From: Dysidea avara | Taxonomy: Eukaryota; Porifera; Demospongiae; Dictyoceratida; Dysideidae | Length of the DNA stretch: 64,000 nt | NCBI RefSeq assembly: GCF_963678975.1 | Contig: NC_089274.1 | Location: 17,253,633 to 17,317,632 of the forward strand | Direction: 5' to 3' | Shown: positions 51,101 through 63,508 of the stretch, piece by piece | How positions within the stretch are numbered: the first letter of the stretch is position 1 | Layout of the letters: each line of letters starts with the position of its first letter | Notes under the pieces: model-generated | Seen by the model: the letters and a program-made list of their open reading frames with translations, nothing else | The model's database searches: none | What the model was told of the DNA's origin: nothing | Translations under genes and position numbers: made by a program

Positions 51101-51645
51101 GCATAGAGAAAAATGGTGATGCAGGCAGGGATGAGAAACTAATAATTATAATTAGTGGCCTAACTCACTTCACAATGTTCTGGACATGTTCAGGTGCTGG
51201 TCGTGGTCTCATCAGTACATTCCTCCTGAACTCGTCCTCACTGAGATCAGCAAACTGGTTGAGCTTAAACTCCACGTTTCTGTATGTACGTAGTTACGAT
51301 TATGCATTTATGATTTAACGCTTGCGTGAAATACCTCGATTTGTACTGTTCGTTAAGCACCCTCACGTGCTCCACGTTTTCCAAATAAGTTTTGTAAGCA
51401 GCCTCTTCGTCATGTTTACTTGCATACACCTTGTTATGCTCTCTAGTCCACTCCATGAACCTGTACAAGCTAAATAACATCGTTTTATCATGTGTTTAAA
51501 ACGTGCTTACTCATCATTGATCGCATTGCTTTCTGACCTAACAAACGTTTAAAATATTGTGTACCACAGCCATGTGATAATTTGTAGCAACTTACAGCAC
51601 AAGTAGCAGTAACCATGCGGTACCCACTGATCGATAGCGTAACAT
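45156..51645 (-). CDS. Papain-family (C1A) cysteine protease, complete gene
   Basis: Lysosomal or secreted cysteine endopeptidase. Exon 1 (51596-51645) encodes a signal peptide, [17 protein letters not shown]. Exons at about 51513-51538, 51335-51460 and 51169-51279 give an I29 inhibitor propeptide ([33 protein letters not shown]). After a 3.1 kb intron, 47963-48045 starts the mature enzyme ([19 protein letters not shown]). Short exons follow with the catalytic Cys (GSCWAF, near 47905), TCANIEGQW and [12 protein letters not shown], then [17 protein letters not shown] (about 47610-47675). 47267-47466 carries a Cys-rich insertion ([17 protein letters not shown]). Two exons near 47070-47210 and 46965-47020 carry the catalytic His ([12 protein letters not shown]), and the last (about 45156-45269) the catalytic Asn (KNSWGEKWG). 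Predicted length is about 368 residues. The Cys-rich loop is longer than in cathepsin L and points to the subgroup with an extended disulphide loop. Confidence 0.9.
48297..50889. mobile_element. 2.6 kb terminal-inverted-repeat element in the protease intron
   Basis: Left end (about 48297-48490) and right end (about 50720-50889) are inverted copies, about 170 bases or more, sharing AGAGCATTTTCAACACGTGA and TGGTGAACC blocks. No transposase frame is recognised inside. It contains a nested mariner-type MITE at 49362-49554. It occupies most of the large intron between the propeptide and mature-enzyme exons. Confidence 0.8.
49362..49554. mobile_element. Tc1/mariner-type MITE, TA target site
   Basis: CAGTGGAACCTCTCTTAAC at the left pairs with ATAGAGAGGTTCCACTG at the right, flanked by TA on both sides. 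193 bases, non-coding, nested inside the element at 48297-50889. Confidence 0.9.
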
Positions 51646-52031
51646 GATAACGCTGGGCGGCAAAACAGAGCGCCTCTAAATACAATTCTGTGTAGCTACA
51701 TTATCATTTTTCGTATTTTTCCCCAGGGGCTAGATGTAATGCCCTTGCCTAACATCCCAGCACAAAAGGCAAATGTGCTGGAACACATATGAAAAAATAA
51801 AATAAATTGTTAACCAAGTATTGTAAAATCACTGCCACTGGTGATACTGCTACAAAATAGTTACAGACACACATGTGGTTATGTGTGTATGTGTGTGGCG
51901 TGTTCATGTGTACATGTACAAATCACATGGTCATGTGTCTTGGTAACTTTAATAATGATGACGACTGATCAACAACTACAGTGGACAAGAATGGATACAA
52001 CAACAATCAGATACACGCAACTCTTGCTACA

Positions 52032-52824
52032 CTAACCTGTTTTATTGGTTACATAAAGTGTCTGCTTCTTTGTACTCTCAGCTTTGGTGAGTTTATTTTT
52101 GGTCCCACTTTTTGCTGGTGGTAAAAGATCTGTGCAAATGAACACAGTGAGTAAGCTGCCATAGTTCAGTATATAGCTACAGAAGACCTATAGGGGGGTA
52201 CTTATAACAAAGTGACCAATATACAGACTGGAAGCATGCAGACAATGAGTTACAAATTGTAAGAAAGATATAATACAACACATATCACAATGTAGTACAA
52301 AACATAAACTCAATCTTCAAGCTAAGCTGTATGACTTGTAAATATGTGTATATGTCAGAAGTTTTACATGGTTATTAGCCATTTTAATGCACAGGGGCAT
52401 GCGGAGGGGGGTTTCCAGGGGTTCAGGAAACCCCTTTGGATTTTAGACAGTACCTGAAAATGCTGAAACATTCAGAAATTGAAATTTCAAGTTTGCAGAA
52501 TCTGGAATCTGTCATGGAACAGGACACATTTTAAACTTTTATTTAGTTAAATAATAGTTTCTATAGCAACACCTATAGCATTGTTCTGAATTATGTGTTT
52601 GGTGAAAAGATCGAGATACTCTAATAAAGCAGTCAGGCAATATAATATAACAGCCACTTAGCTGTAGAGGAAACCCCTTTTCAAAATTCCTGCGTACACC
52701 CCTGATACACAATGAAAATGCTGATCACCTCTGTCTGTGTCTTGGCTACATCCAGCTACTACAGCAGTTGCTCCATGATCCCTACCAACTGGTCCCACAG
52801 GAGGTCCCGTTGCCTGATATGCAT
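52032..52824 (-). CDS. C-terminal two exons of an unrecognised protein
   Basis: Exon 52729-52824 (AYQATGPPVGPVGRDHGATA ...) joins in phase 1 to 52032-52129 (LLPPAKSGTKNKLTKAESTK ...) and stops at TAG. Both sites have normal GT/AG borders and the junction is in frame. No upstream exon was found: from 53.45 kb onward the sequence is transposon. The peptide is Pro/Gly-rich then Lys-rich, without a known motif. The intron is occupied by a hAT-like MITE. It could be a chance pairing of open frames. Confidence 0.3.
52392..52704. mobile_element. hAT-like MITE with diverged ends
   Basis: Left end CAGGGGCATGCGGAGGGGG and right end TGCGTACACCCCTG are imperfect inverses. Internal GAGATACTCTAATAAAGCAG belongs to the dispersed motif. 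No target duplication is visible, so it is probably old. Confidence 0.6.
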
Positions 52825-53457
52825 CTAAACGAGAAACAATATAAAATACCATAGCCATGACCATGGCAAAAAGAGCCTTAAGAATATATCAGAGACTGAA
52901 TTGATACAATCTTAACACCATGTGAGCATCATCATGCAGTATGGTAGGATAATGGAGGTTTGGGTTTTTCTGGCCAAAAATAATACCATCCTGGTGCCTT
53001 GGCAATATTGATTAGGTATAAACCAAGTGTGCCTTCAGTACAACCCTAAATGATTCCAATAAGTAGCTACAAAGTTTTTTTTTCAATAAAATTTTTTGCT
53101 AACTGCCTGCCTGCCTGATGCCTTCAGACAGGCAGGCAAAAACTCGATAACGGCTAAGGCTATGGGCTTAATTTCTTCACTGTTCGACATTGCTTTGTCC
53201 CGAAATGTACCTGCAGTATGTAAAATATATGCATCATGTTTTTGTAGTGTAATATCTAAATAATGTAAAGTAATGTAATGTTGTACTTATAATTAGGTAG
53301 TAATATAGTGTGATGTAATTCCACGTGTATTCTAATACTTTAAGACTATATTGTTATCCTTGCCATCGCGGTTAGCACATGGTGACGGACTGGGATCTCT
53401 ACGAAAAAGAGAGTATTAGATTGTTCTTTTGCTAATAGTTCATATCAAGTGGCTAGG
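52825..53457. other. Stretch without gene, ahead of the GGAAC element
   Basis: AT-rich. Contains a small inverted repeat (GCCTGCCTGATGCCTTCAGACAGGCAGGC, near 53108). The segment just before 53457 shares CATATCAAGTGGCT with the beginning of the retroelement body at 56902. Confidence 0.4.
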
Positions 53458-53665
53458 GGTTCGTTATTATACGGAACGGAGCGGAATGGAACAGTTCCGT
53501 TACATTATTTTATGGAACGGAACATTCATGTACTTACTTTTTAACATAAAATTTAATGTGTGCCTGTATAGTAGCTAGTAAACTAATAACGCATCCCAAG
53601 GATGAAACCACAGTTACCTGTTAGTTCTTCACGTTATCGGTCTAAAACAGCAAAGTACCTAGCAC

Positions 53666-54423
53666 TAGTCTGGCACTGCCCGCCCCTTCGCAAAAAGTAA
53701 GGGTCTGGTGAAATACAAATACTGAATCATTTCTACCGCCCAGATTCGGCAGTAGTCAATTAATGCGTGCCAATGACATTCACACAGAAATTGCCTTGGC
53801 AACACAAATTCCATAATAAGGCTTTATAGCATATAGAAATAACTGTTGCCCCTAGCAACCTGAATTTCCCAGTATTATTAGGTGATGATGCCTAAAGTAA
53901 CTTCTCCAAATTTTGAAAGGATAGCATATATATGTCATAAGATATGACATTTAAAATTTGTGGTTTTCTCATACATATCACATATATCTCAATATTACAG
54001 AATTTGTAGGTGTGAATGTCAACAATAAACTTTCCAAGTTTTAAATGGATAGTGTATATAGGTCATAAGATATGACATTACTTGAATCCCATGATTTGTG
54101 TGATTACTGAGAAGGGGCAACTGTCGTCGACAATGTATGGGAAAATTGCAACTTCAACATGTCATATCTTCATGACTTATTTATGCTATCCTTTTAAAAC
54201 TTGGAGAAGTGACTTAAGACATTGACACCTACAAATAATGTAAAATTTAAGTTGCTAGGGGCAACGGTTGAAGTTTTCATTATGAAATTTGTCTATTGAA
54301 GTGCAATCATCTGACGTAACAAGCATTACGTGCGCTGTCTAATTGAATTCCTTTTGAAATGATTTGGTATTTGTATTTCACCACACCCTTACTTTTTGCG
54401 AAGGGGCGGGCAGCACCAGACTA
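53666..54423. mobile_element. Foldback element nested in the GGAAC element
   Basis: Outer ends TAGTCTGGCACTGCCCGCCC and its inverse. Inner arms share GTTGCCCCTAGCAAC and three copies of a motif of the form TTGAAAGGATAGCATATATA in both orientations. Non-coding. Confidence 0.8.
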
Positions 54424-55699
54424 AGCTAGTACGTGAGTAACATGAGGCAGTTACTGGCAAGATCATATTGATGTGTGTATCGAGTTTGTAAGAATCCCTG
54501 TCGGTTCCTGAAGTTGTCAAGATATTAAGAACAAACTATGAATTGACAACAAATGTTCCTTTTTTATAGAGACAGAAGTCTGAGTTGTTGTTGAGGTATG
54601 AAAGTCTGGATTTATACACTGTATGGCTGGAAGTGTGAGAATCCTGTGGAAGGACAACTCTTCAGAGAATGGGAAATTATGTCTTAGCAAGTTCTTCAGA
54701 TAGACAAGTGTTTGATAAATTTAGAGAATCTTCTTTTTGTCAAAACTACTGAGGGTCTTTGGTGGTGACTTACCTGCTACTCACAGAATTCATGAAGATA
54801 CAAAACTTGCTTGTTCAGTAAGTGGGAAACATTACATTAGTTTTCCAAGCAAACATTTTCATGACCTCTGTCAACAGACCAGGAACACTCTTTATGGGCC
54901 AAGCCCATCAGGTATGTATAGATAGTGTTTACTTTATTTTGTGATAGAAGACAAGCCCAACTTTTTTTACATAAATGAATAATGGCTGACATAGCCTTGC
55001 TGCCTACTACATGGTAATTGTGATTGCAGGGGCTCGTGATGTGATGTGCAATTAATTTTCTGCTATACTATACAGTATATCCTCAAGCTCTAGTAATCTA
55101 AACATTTGCTAATCTGAACAGCAGAAATAACTGTTCTGTTATGAATATTTTGTCAGCAGATGCATGTTCTATTAGAGTAATTAAACTAAGCTCTGTACAT
55201 ATCAATGGGTCACAAATGTAAACAAATTCACTAGTCTGAACAAACTTTTGTCAATTTGACAACACAGTTGTTGAAGGTCCACTGTATATGCCACTGTATA
55301 ATACTGCTCTTGTTTGAGAAGCATAGTTATATTGCTTGGTGAGTAATACTCACTACTGTACACACACACACACGCACGCACGCACACACACACAAAGAAG
55401 CCACTCATTTGACCAGGAGATACTGACTAGCCCATTTGCAGGTGAGCTAACTTTCAGTACAGCACTAGGGCCTCAAGAGAGTAGCAATGCCTGGATCAGC
55501 GATCTGGTCCATATCTCTTTCAAAAAGCATGATGTGCATGCATGATATAGTTGGCTTACAAGGCAAGGCAGTGGAACTTGACTTAACAGTACACGCACCC
55601 ATCGGTGACAAATAATTTTGCATGAATCATCATTTTTACTTTTTGTGCTCCACATCTGTGTGACAATTGCTTCTTTTTACAGTCACAGCAATGGACAGT

Positions 55700-55790
55700 A
55701 ATCAGTTGTGGGATGGTGTACCATTATGGGATGATGTACCATTATGGGATGGTGTACCATTATGGGATGATGTACCATTCACTGATTCTA
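55700..55790. repeat. 18-base tandem repeat, about five copies
   Basis: GGGATGGTGTACCATTAT and its A-variant (GGGATGATGTACCATTAT) alternate. In the plus frame it would read as alternating WDGVPL and WDDVPL. Whether it is translated is unknown. Confidence 0.85.
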
Positions 55791-56149
55791 GTGCAAGTAC
55801 AAGAAGAAGTAACCCAACACAAAGAATGATGTTCTAGATACATACAAATCCTCAACCTCCACCACAGCATGGTGGATGGAAAATCTAAAACTTGCTAAAC
55901 TCAGACAAAACAACTATAATTACTGGGGCTTGGCTAAGTGCTTCTGGTGCAGGATTCTTAACTATGGATTTTGAAATTGAGTCAAGCAAATAATCCACGA
56001 ATCACTGGATAACTGTAGCCAATATTGGAAGTGATGAGCCAGAAGAAATCTGTGCTTGTGTATTTAAACAGCATTTTACATTTGATCAGATGTCTAGAAT
56101 CTCAGAAGTTTACTGCTTTCCCTGTTAGAAGCAAATGACACCATGGCCT

Positions 56150-56345
56150 GAAGATTGTGAGCAAGGAAGATGTGAAAGTGTTTTGCATATGCCAAATGCC
56201 AACAGCTCCAAAGCAGCCAGAGATGATATGTTGCACAATATGTGAATCATGGTTCCATTCAGAAGTCTGCCTGCTTTACAAATGTACCCAACACTGCTGT
56301 CTTGAATATTGGTCATGTCCTAAATGTAGTGACAAACAAATTTAG
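56150..56345 (+). CDS. PHD-like zinc finger frame carried by the GGAAC element
   Basis: A frame of about 65 codons ending at TAG reads VFCICQMPTAPKQPEMICC, then CCTICESWFHSEVC and WSCPKCSDKQI. This is the Cys4-His-Cys3 order of a PHD finger (C-x-C ... C-x2-C ... WFH-x3-C ... C-x2-C), with extra cysteines in the loop. It sits near the 3' end of the element, about 500 bases from the inverted repeat. PHD fingers at the C-terminus of transposon-encoded proteins are known in several animal DNA transposons. The 5' exons could not be assembled and upstream frames are closed, so it may be a decayed gene. Confidence 0.55.
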
Positions 56346-56894
56346 TTGTACAATTTAATTAATTTTGCCAGGTTGATGTTAGCTATACATAGAAGCATCT
56401 GTATTAATTTACTTGGACTGAACTGTTTGTGTACAGAGAATATTATCGTTTTGTATCTGGGGTGGCGTTGTCTAGGTAAGCATACCATGTATAGACCATG
56501 AGTATTGGCTACCAATGAATACTGCATGCTCTATAAGCTGCACGTTTTACCCATTCTATGTTTACCAATTCTATGCTGACCCTTACCTTATGTGAAGGGC
56601 AATTTAAACATTTCTAAAGTCTAAGTTTTTAGTTAATTGTGTATGTATGTAATTGGTGTTTCAAGTTGTTATGTATAGGGCACTGCTATGTAGTAGTAGT
56701 TTTCTACTGATGCAGTCTTCCCTAACAAAAAGGGTTGTGCACTGCCAAACTAGCTTAAGCACAACCGTAGATTATACATTCTTTACCCGTAAAATATCTA
56801 TGGCACATGATCAAAAAATAGTTCCGTTCTGTAAAATAATGTAACGGAACTGTTCCGTTCCATTCTGTATAATAATGAACTATTGGCTAGACTA

Positions 56895-59800
56895 ATGGTG
56901 TCATATCAAGTGGCTCCCCCAAGTGCCTTCAACTTCTCCAACCCTGAGGAATGGCCGAAATGGATTCGCCAGTTCCAGAGATTTCATCAGGCATCTGGTT
57001 TGAGTGAAAAGAGCTCCAAGAACCAAGTAAACACGCTTGTTTATACTATGGGCGATGCAGCCAACGATATCCTTTCTTCATTTGGTCTATCAGACAACAA
57101 CAAGAAGATGTATGAGACAGTGGTGGTGAAGTCACTTCATTAAGAAACGTTAACCAGAGAAAGCAAGAAGAGGGTGAGTCAGTTGATGAATTTATTACAG
57201 ACCTGCATTGCCTGTCTGAACATTGTAATTACGGTGGACTGCGAGAGGAGATGATTCGTGATAGAATTGTTGTTGGGCTACGCGATTCTACCTTGGCTGA
57301 GAGGTTGCAACTAGTAGCGGATCTAACTCTTGAAAAAGCCATAACAGCAGCCCGCCAGGTGGAATCTGTAAAGAAGCAACAGAAAGTAGTTAGAGCTGCA
57401 GAAGGTAGCCACTCTACACAGTTGAAGATTGACGTTATAGGCACCACAAAGTCTAGTGGCAAATCAGTTGGAACTAAAGCAGCTGTTAAGCAACCAGTCA
57501 AGCCAGTCCCTCCTACTGTTTCAAAGATATGTACCAGATGTGGAAAGCGTCAGCATCTTGGTAAGCAGCAGTGTCCAGCTTGTGATGCAACATGTCGAAA
57601 GTGTCACAAACGTGGCCATTTTTAAGCTATGTGCCGAACTAAAGCACTGAAAGTTGTTTCAACTGAGGAGCAGGGAGACTCAGACACAGCAGACTCATTT
57701 GTGGGAGTAATTACAGAATCTGAATCTCTGCAATCAGTACTGGAACTGAGCCATGAATGGTTACTAATTCGTTGAACACATTTCTGCAGATTGATACAGG
57801 GGCTGATGTCAGTGTCATTCCAGAGAAGCTTTATAAGAAGCTACAGGCACCACTACTAGAATCTACCAAGAGATCCCTCATTGGACCTAGTCAAGATAAG
57901 CTACAAGTACGAGGACAGTTTACTGGTACTCTTGTACACAATAGTAAAACAGTGCAAGACGTAGTCTACGTGGTCAAAGGATTACATAAAGCCTTTATTG
58001 GACGTCCAGCAATCACTGTATTGCAGTTGGTCTCTCATATCAATGCTATTGACTCTGTTTGACAGGGAATAGTTTTCAAATTTCCAATGTTGTTCAAAGG
58101 TCTTGGTACCATTGACAGTGAGTACAACATAGTACTGAAACATGATGCAAGACCATACGCCCTTGTAACACCCCGAAAAATTCCTTTACCTCTGAAATCT
58201 CAAGTTGAAAAGGGGCTCCAACGTATGGAGAAATTGGGTGTTACCCATAGAGTTAATACTCCAACTGAGTGGTGTGCAGGGATGGTCGTTGTCTCCAAGG
58301 GCAACAACAAGGTACGCATATGTGTTGACTTAACTAAACTTAATAGGAGTGTGTGTTGTGAACACCATATTCTCCCTTATGTGGAGCAGACTCTAGCACA
58401 GCTAAATGGGGCCAAGGTGTTTAGTAAATTAGATGCCAATTCAGGTTTTTAGCAAATAAGATTGTCAGAAAAGTCTGCATTATTGACCACTTTTATTACA
58501 CCTATGGAAAGATTTTGCTTTAACCATTTGCCATTTGGCAAAACATGTGCTCCAGAGTTTTACCATGCAGAAGAGGATGTCCCATATTTTGTCTGGCTTG
58601 CCAGGTGTGGTCAGTATGATTGATGACATTTTAGTATTTGGCCAGTCCCAGGAAGAGCATGACCACAGACTAGAATTAGCTCTTGATAGAATTAACAAGG
58701 CTGGCATTACTCTCAATTCTGAGAAGTGCGAATTTTCAAAGAAATGTGTAATTTTTTTGGGCCATATGATTGATGATTCAGGTATTCACCCAGACCCAGA
58801 GAAAATTCTGGCTATTCAGCAGATGAAAACACCAACCAGTGTTTCTGAGTTGCGTCGTTTTTTGGGCATGGTGACCTACTTGAGTAAATTCTCTCCCAAT
58901 TTGTCCCAAAAGGTCAAAGATTTGTGTGATCTTTTAAGTACCAAGAATGAGTGGTTTTGGAACACATGCCAGCAAGAAGCTTTTGACCAGATTAAGTAAG
59001 GGCTTAGTAGTACTCCTGTTCTGGCACTTTATGATCCTGGTAAGGAGACCATGGTCTCAGCCAATGCCTCCAGTTTCGGCATAGGTACAGTTTTGGCACA
59101 AAAACAGAGTAACCACCAGTGGCAGCCAGTTGCATGTGCCTCCAAATCACTGACTTCAACTGAAGAAAAGTACGCCCAAATTGAAAAAGAGGCATTGGGC
59201 ATAACTTGGGCATGTGAGAGGTTTAGTGAGTACTTGCTTGGTATGTTATTTAAGATTGAAACAGACCACAAGCCTTTGGTGTCACTCTTGGGTGTTAAGA
59301 ATTTGGAAGAGTTACCAGTTCGAATCCAACATTTTCGAATGAGACTAATGAGATTCACCTTTACTATCTCACATGTCCCAGGCAAAGACCTGACAATTGC
59401 CGACACTCTGTCCCGTGCCCCTGCAACAACAGCGTCAGATGCTGATGTTTGTTTCTGTCAGGACGCTGACATGTTTGTTAATGTTTTGTTTATCAACTAC
59501 AGAAAAGCGACTTGCTGAGGTGAACTGACAGAAACAAGCAGAAGATGAAGTTTTCCAGCAGTTGAAGAAATACTGTAAGTCAGGATGGCCCAACAAACAT
59601 GACGTGCCTGTTGTACTTAGACCATACTTCTCAGTATCAGCTGAGGTACATGACATCCTGATGCGTAATAACCGAATTCTGGTTCCATTTTCTATGTGTC
59701 AAGACATTCTAGCCAGATTGCACACAGGACACCAGGGGATCACAAAGTGTCGCAGAAGAGCTTTACAATCTGTTTAGTGGCCTGGCCTCAGTAAGCAGTT

Positions 59801-60332
59801 AGTGTCGACCTGTGTGGAGTGTTGTAGAAACAAGTACCAGAATGCTGAACCTTTACTACCAGCTTCATTTCCCAAGCTTCCATGGCAAAAAGTTGCCAGT
59901 GATTTGTTTGTGTGGAAGAATTCACACTATCTCTTGGTCATTGACTACTTCTCTAGATATATTGAGATAGCGAAGTTGACTCCTGAAAGTACAGGTTATG
60001 TCATTAAACACATGAAATCAATTTTTGCGAGGCATGGGATACCACAAGAGTTGATCTCGGACAATGGTCCACAGTATTCCTCGAGGGAATTACTAACTTT
60101 GCTAAGGAGTATGGATTTGTACACACTACTAGTAGTCCTCAGTATCCACAGGCAAATGGTAAAGCTGAGCGGGCGGTGAGAATGGTGAAAGCATTTCTTG
60201 AGAAGTCAAGGGATCTATACCTTGCTTTGTTGACATATCAGGCTACACCGATCACGGACACTGGCTATAGTCCTGCAGAATTACTAATGAACAGAAAGAT
60301 TAGAACCACCTTACTAATTTTACCGCAGGATC
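56895..60332 (+). mobile_element. Old, broken Ty3/gypsy-type LTR retroelement, main body
   Basis: A fossil gag-pol element, recognised by family blocks in the usual order: gag-like start (about 56900-57150) and zinc knuckle region (about 57530-57620); aspartic protease (about 57760-58050, DTGADVSVIP); reverse transcriptase (about 58090-58960), RNase H (about 59040-59410) and integrase (about 59560-60330). It carries several breaks (roughly half a dozen or more) and cannot be active. No LTR pair could be defined inside the window. The 3' part is displaced by an insertion and resumes at 63775. The similarity of the blocks to intact relatives suggests moderate age. Confidence 0.9.
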
Positions 60333-60743
60333 TTAAAGGTTACGGTATAGTCGCGGGAAGTCATTCAAATTTTTGAATGCCTATCGATACTTTTTGAGAA
60401 GCCCATAAAGCCAGTCTAGTAGCGTGAAAAGTTTTAAATGAAGCGAGGGGTCCGACACTCTTGAAATCTCGTACGCTTCGTCAGAAATCACATTTGAAAT
60501 CATGAAATCACACACTCAAAAGAAATCAGAAATCACACTTTTGAAAATGAAAATCGTAAAACTCCGTATATTTCCGTAAATTACGGACGCATTGAATTAT
60601 GCGATATTGATTATTAATTGGAACATAACAGAAGTGATTTAAGGCCCGAATCACTTGATCTGGTACTGGTTCGGCTGCCAATCTCTAGAATTTTACAGCC
60701 CAAGCTGAGTCCACTAATGGTCAAAAGCTTCCATCACTGGAGC

Positions 60744-60783
60744 CATAGATTTTAGAGGCGCGTAAGCGCCTCTAAAATCTATG
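60744..60783. repeat. Perfect 40-base hairpin with GTAA loop
   Basis: CATAGATTTTAGAGGCGC is followed by GTAA and its exact complement: an 18 base-pair stem. It resembles the GC-rich hairpin at 43506 in being perfect and isolated. Confidence 0.93.
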
Positions 60784-62283
60784 CTGGAGCCACACGAGTG
60801 ATCTGAGAATCCATCTCGGAATCTTATTCAGTTTTAACTAGCAATTTAGGCTCTACTCGCAGCCACAAGTGACAGTACATCATAGTGACTGCATGGGTTA
60901 ATGATGAAACGGGTAAACCATGTAGAAGGGCTGCAAACTATAAGCACACTTTTGCAAAGAAAGTAGTTCCCAGCATTAGCTTCAGGACAAATAATTATGC
61001 AGCTTGTCTAGAAAATATGTATGTCAGTACTGGTTAGTAACTAGCTACTAGGTGTAACTTTTCAAAGATTAGCTCACATAATATGATTCTGCTTGTTCAG
61101 CTGACCCACTAAACATCTTTACATAACTCGCAAGCAAACATTTCATATAAAACAATCCTGGCATACACAATGAAGACCATGGATGTATCCAGATCAGTTG
61201 ACTGTGTAATTAGGTGTTTCCTGTCACTGTGGTTGTTAGTCAATATGAAATGAGATCAGGGTTGTTAACAGAGAGCCATTCCAGTTTTCAATACCATTGT
61301 GAAGGAAGGGATGTGCACGTTACTGATGTTAGCAGAGATATTGTTTATGTCAACTTTCAGGTGTGATTTAATCTATTGTGTATTATAAAACTGGTAGGTA
61401 ATACATATAAGTAGCTATCTTTCTGCATATAGCTAAGTCAGCTTCATGCAGATTAAATACATCACATATTGATCAGATAAGGTTTATAAGTTCTGCTAAA
61501 TTTTGCAGGTATGTTCATTGCTGGCAATGCATCATACTGGTTTGCATTATATTATCTGAAGAACTGATAATGCAGGATGCATTGGAGCTAACAGTGTATA
61601 GCACACAAATTTTACGGAGAACGATTACCTAATCAGTGACTTTATGGAAATACAATGCTAAAATGGTCCTCAGACACTATGTTCTTTGCTTGGAGGACAT
61701 TACAGATTTTGTTTAGGTTTTATAATGTAGTTAAGTAGGTGTAGCTTGTAAGTAGTTTAGTTTATTGTAATTAGTGTGGTAGTTTGTAATTTGCTAGTCT
61801 TTGTATTCTTTTGTGCTTAACTTTTCTGTGTACTTGTTTGTTATCTATTTTTGTAAATAATTTTACACCTTTTTCATTACCTGATCATTACTGATTGAGT
61901 CCAAGTCTATCTCCTACCAAAGATACTGTTTTAAATTCATCATAACTCAGTGATAAAAGTGTAACTGAAATCATGTGGACCCACTGATGACACACAACCA
62001 TGTAATAGTAACCAATTCCAATATACTTAATTAATCACATGTATCACCATCAGCTACTTTTATTATTATTATTGCTGGGCATGCCGATGTGCCAAGGGGA
62101 CGTGAGTAATGCTCCAAGGAAAAAATACACAAGATAACAACAGTACTGCTTTATTATATCTACCGGTAAAGACGATACTCGACAATGCCTAACATTGCCT
62201 ATACCATTTTTACTTTACAGCACAAGTATGTAGTAGCTTTTTGATAATGCATGCTTTCTGACTCAATCACTGAAGTTGGCAAA

Positions 62284-62647
62284 TATAGCTAGCCGCCGGC
62301 ATTTTTACGAGGCAATCCACGACTTATCTGCAGCCTATCAATACCATTATCCTCTTAGCCACACAATGTTCAACTAGACACCACTACCCTTACCACTTCA
62401 TCCAGGTACTTAGCTACATGAACCGGCATTCCTTCTTTCCAAGAGCTGTCAACCGGCATTCCTTCTTTCCAAGAATTGATGACAGCTCTTGGAAAGAAGG
62501 AATGCCGGTTCATGTAGCTAAGTACCTGGATGAAGTGGTAAGGGTAGTGGTGTCTAGTTGAACATTGTGTGGCTAAGAGGATAATGGTATTGATAGGCTG
62601 CAGATAAGTCGTGGATTGCCTCGTAAAAATGCCGGCGGCTAGCTATA
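62284..62647. mobile_element. Near-perfect 364-base palindrome
   Basis: Left arm TATAGCTAGCCGCCGGCATT ... is mirrored exactly at the right over about 165 bases. At the centre an extra partial copy of CCGGCATTCCTTCTTTCCAA (about 62454-62481) separates the arms. Lack of divergence implies recent formation or gene conversion between arms. Confidence 0.9.
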
Positions 62648-63359
62648 ACTAGGCCAGTGCGGCATTCCTTGATCCATGCCTATTATTTTTTTACCCTTGT
62701 TAGAATATAACTTATGCACGAAGTTCTGGGACAGCTTCTATTCATTTTTAGACAGCCTCTTTACACTGTTAGCTTGCCTGTTAATTATCAGCACTACCGT
62801 ACGACCACAACCACAAACCATCACCGCTACTGGTGCCTGGAATCATGTACTCTAATATCTATGCTGGAATCATCTCAGCCAGACGGCTTTGGCCCCAGAA
62901 TCTTTGCTTACGAACTAGACTCTAGTGAAGATATAACTTTTACCATCCAGTTTACTGATGACGAAGCTTCTGGACCTGTTCTAGCTCCATGAGAGTCAAC
63001 AATGGTGAAATCACGAAATCAAAATTGAAATCACGAAATCACAATTGAAATCATGAAATCACTAATGAAATCATTGATTTCAGAGAAATCACTGTGATTT
63101 CAAAATCTCGTACGCCCTTCGAGAAAGTGGCGGACCCCCAAAATTAAGGTGAAGCCCTTCATATTTAATGTTTTTATGTAGCTACAGTGTAGTTTGAGGC
63201 AGGTGGAACACTACAATTTGTTGTAGTAACACAAGTAAGCCAGCCCTACACCGCTCAGCTCCAGCTGTCACTACCATGTTTTTCCGCCACCAAATACAGC
63301 AAAAGCTGTAGGCTCTATTGGCTTTTCTGGGGCATAGCGACACTGTATATTAAATTTAT

Positions 63360-63508
63360 TAGGTCCTGTGGAAGCGTTTTTGGCGTGTTTCTTCCCAGTG
63401 ACTCAGACACAAGCCTTCAAAGAGCTTGTTTCACTCGAAAAAACTGCTAAAAATTCAATAAAACGTCTATACAACCAGTAACTTAAAAAATTGCTTCCAC
63501 AGGACCTA
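63360..63508. repeat. Short inverted repeat
   Basis: TAGGTCCTGTGGAAGC at 63360-63375 and its exact inverse at 63493-63508, with about 117 bases between. Probably a small MITE nested in the TTAA element. Confidence 0.75.

Larger units (their letters stand above)
53458..56881. mobile_element. 3.4 kb DNA element with about 70-base GGAAC-type inverted ends
   Basis: Left end TTATTATACGGAACGGAGCG, then AACAGTTCCGTTACATTATT. The right end is its inverse up to 56881. The immediate flanks carry an imperfect duplication (GTGGCTAGG / TTGGCTAGA). Inside are a nested foldback (53666-54423), an AC repeat (about 55362-55394), an 18-base tandem repeat and a PHD-like frame. The shared GGAAC terminus and 9-base-type duplication link it to the element at 37610-40127. 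Confidence 0.75.

Noticed and set aside
62714-62992. 92-codon plus-strand frame
   Set aside because: Inside the TTAA element, no known domain, and no supporting context; could be a remnant of an element-borne gene but this cannot be shown.
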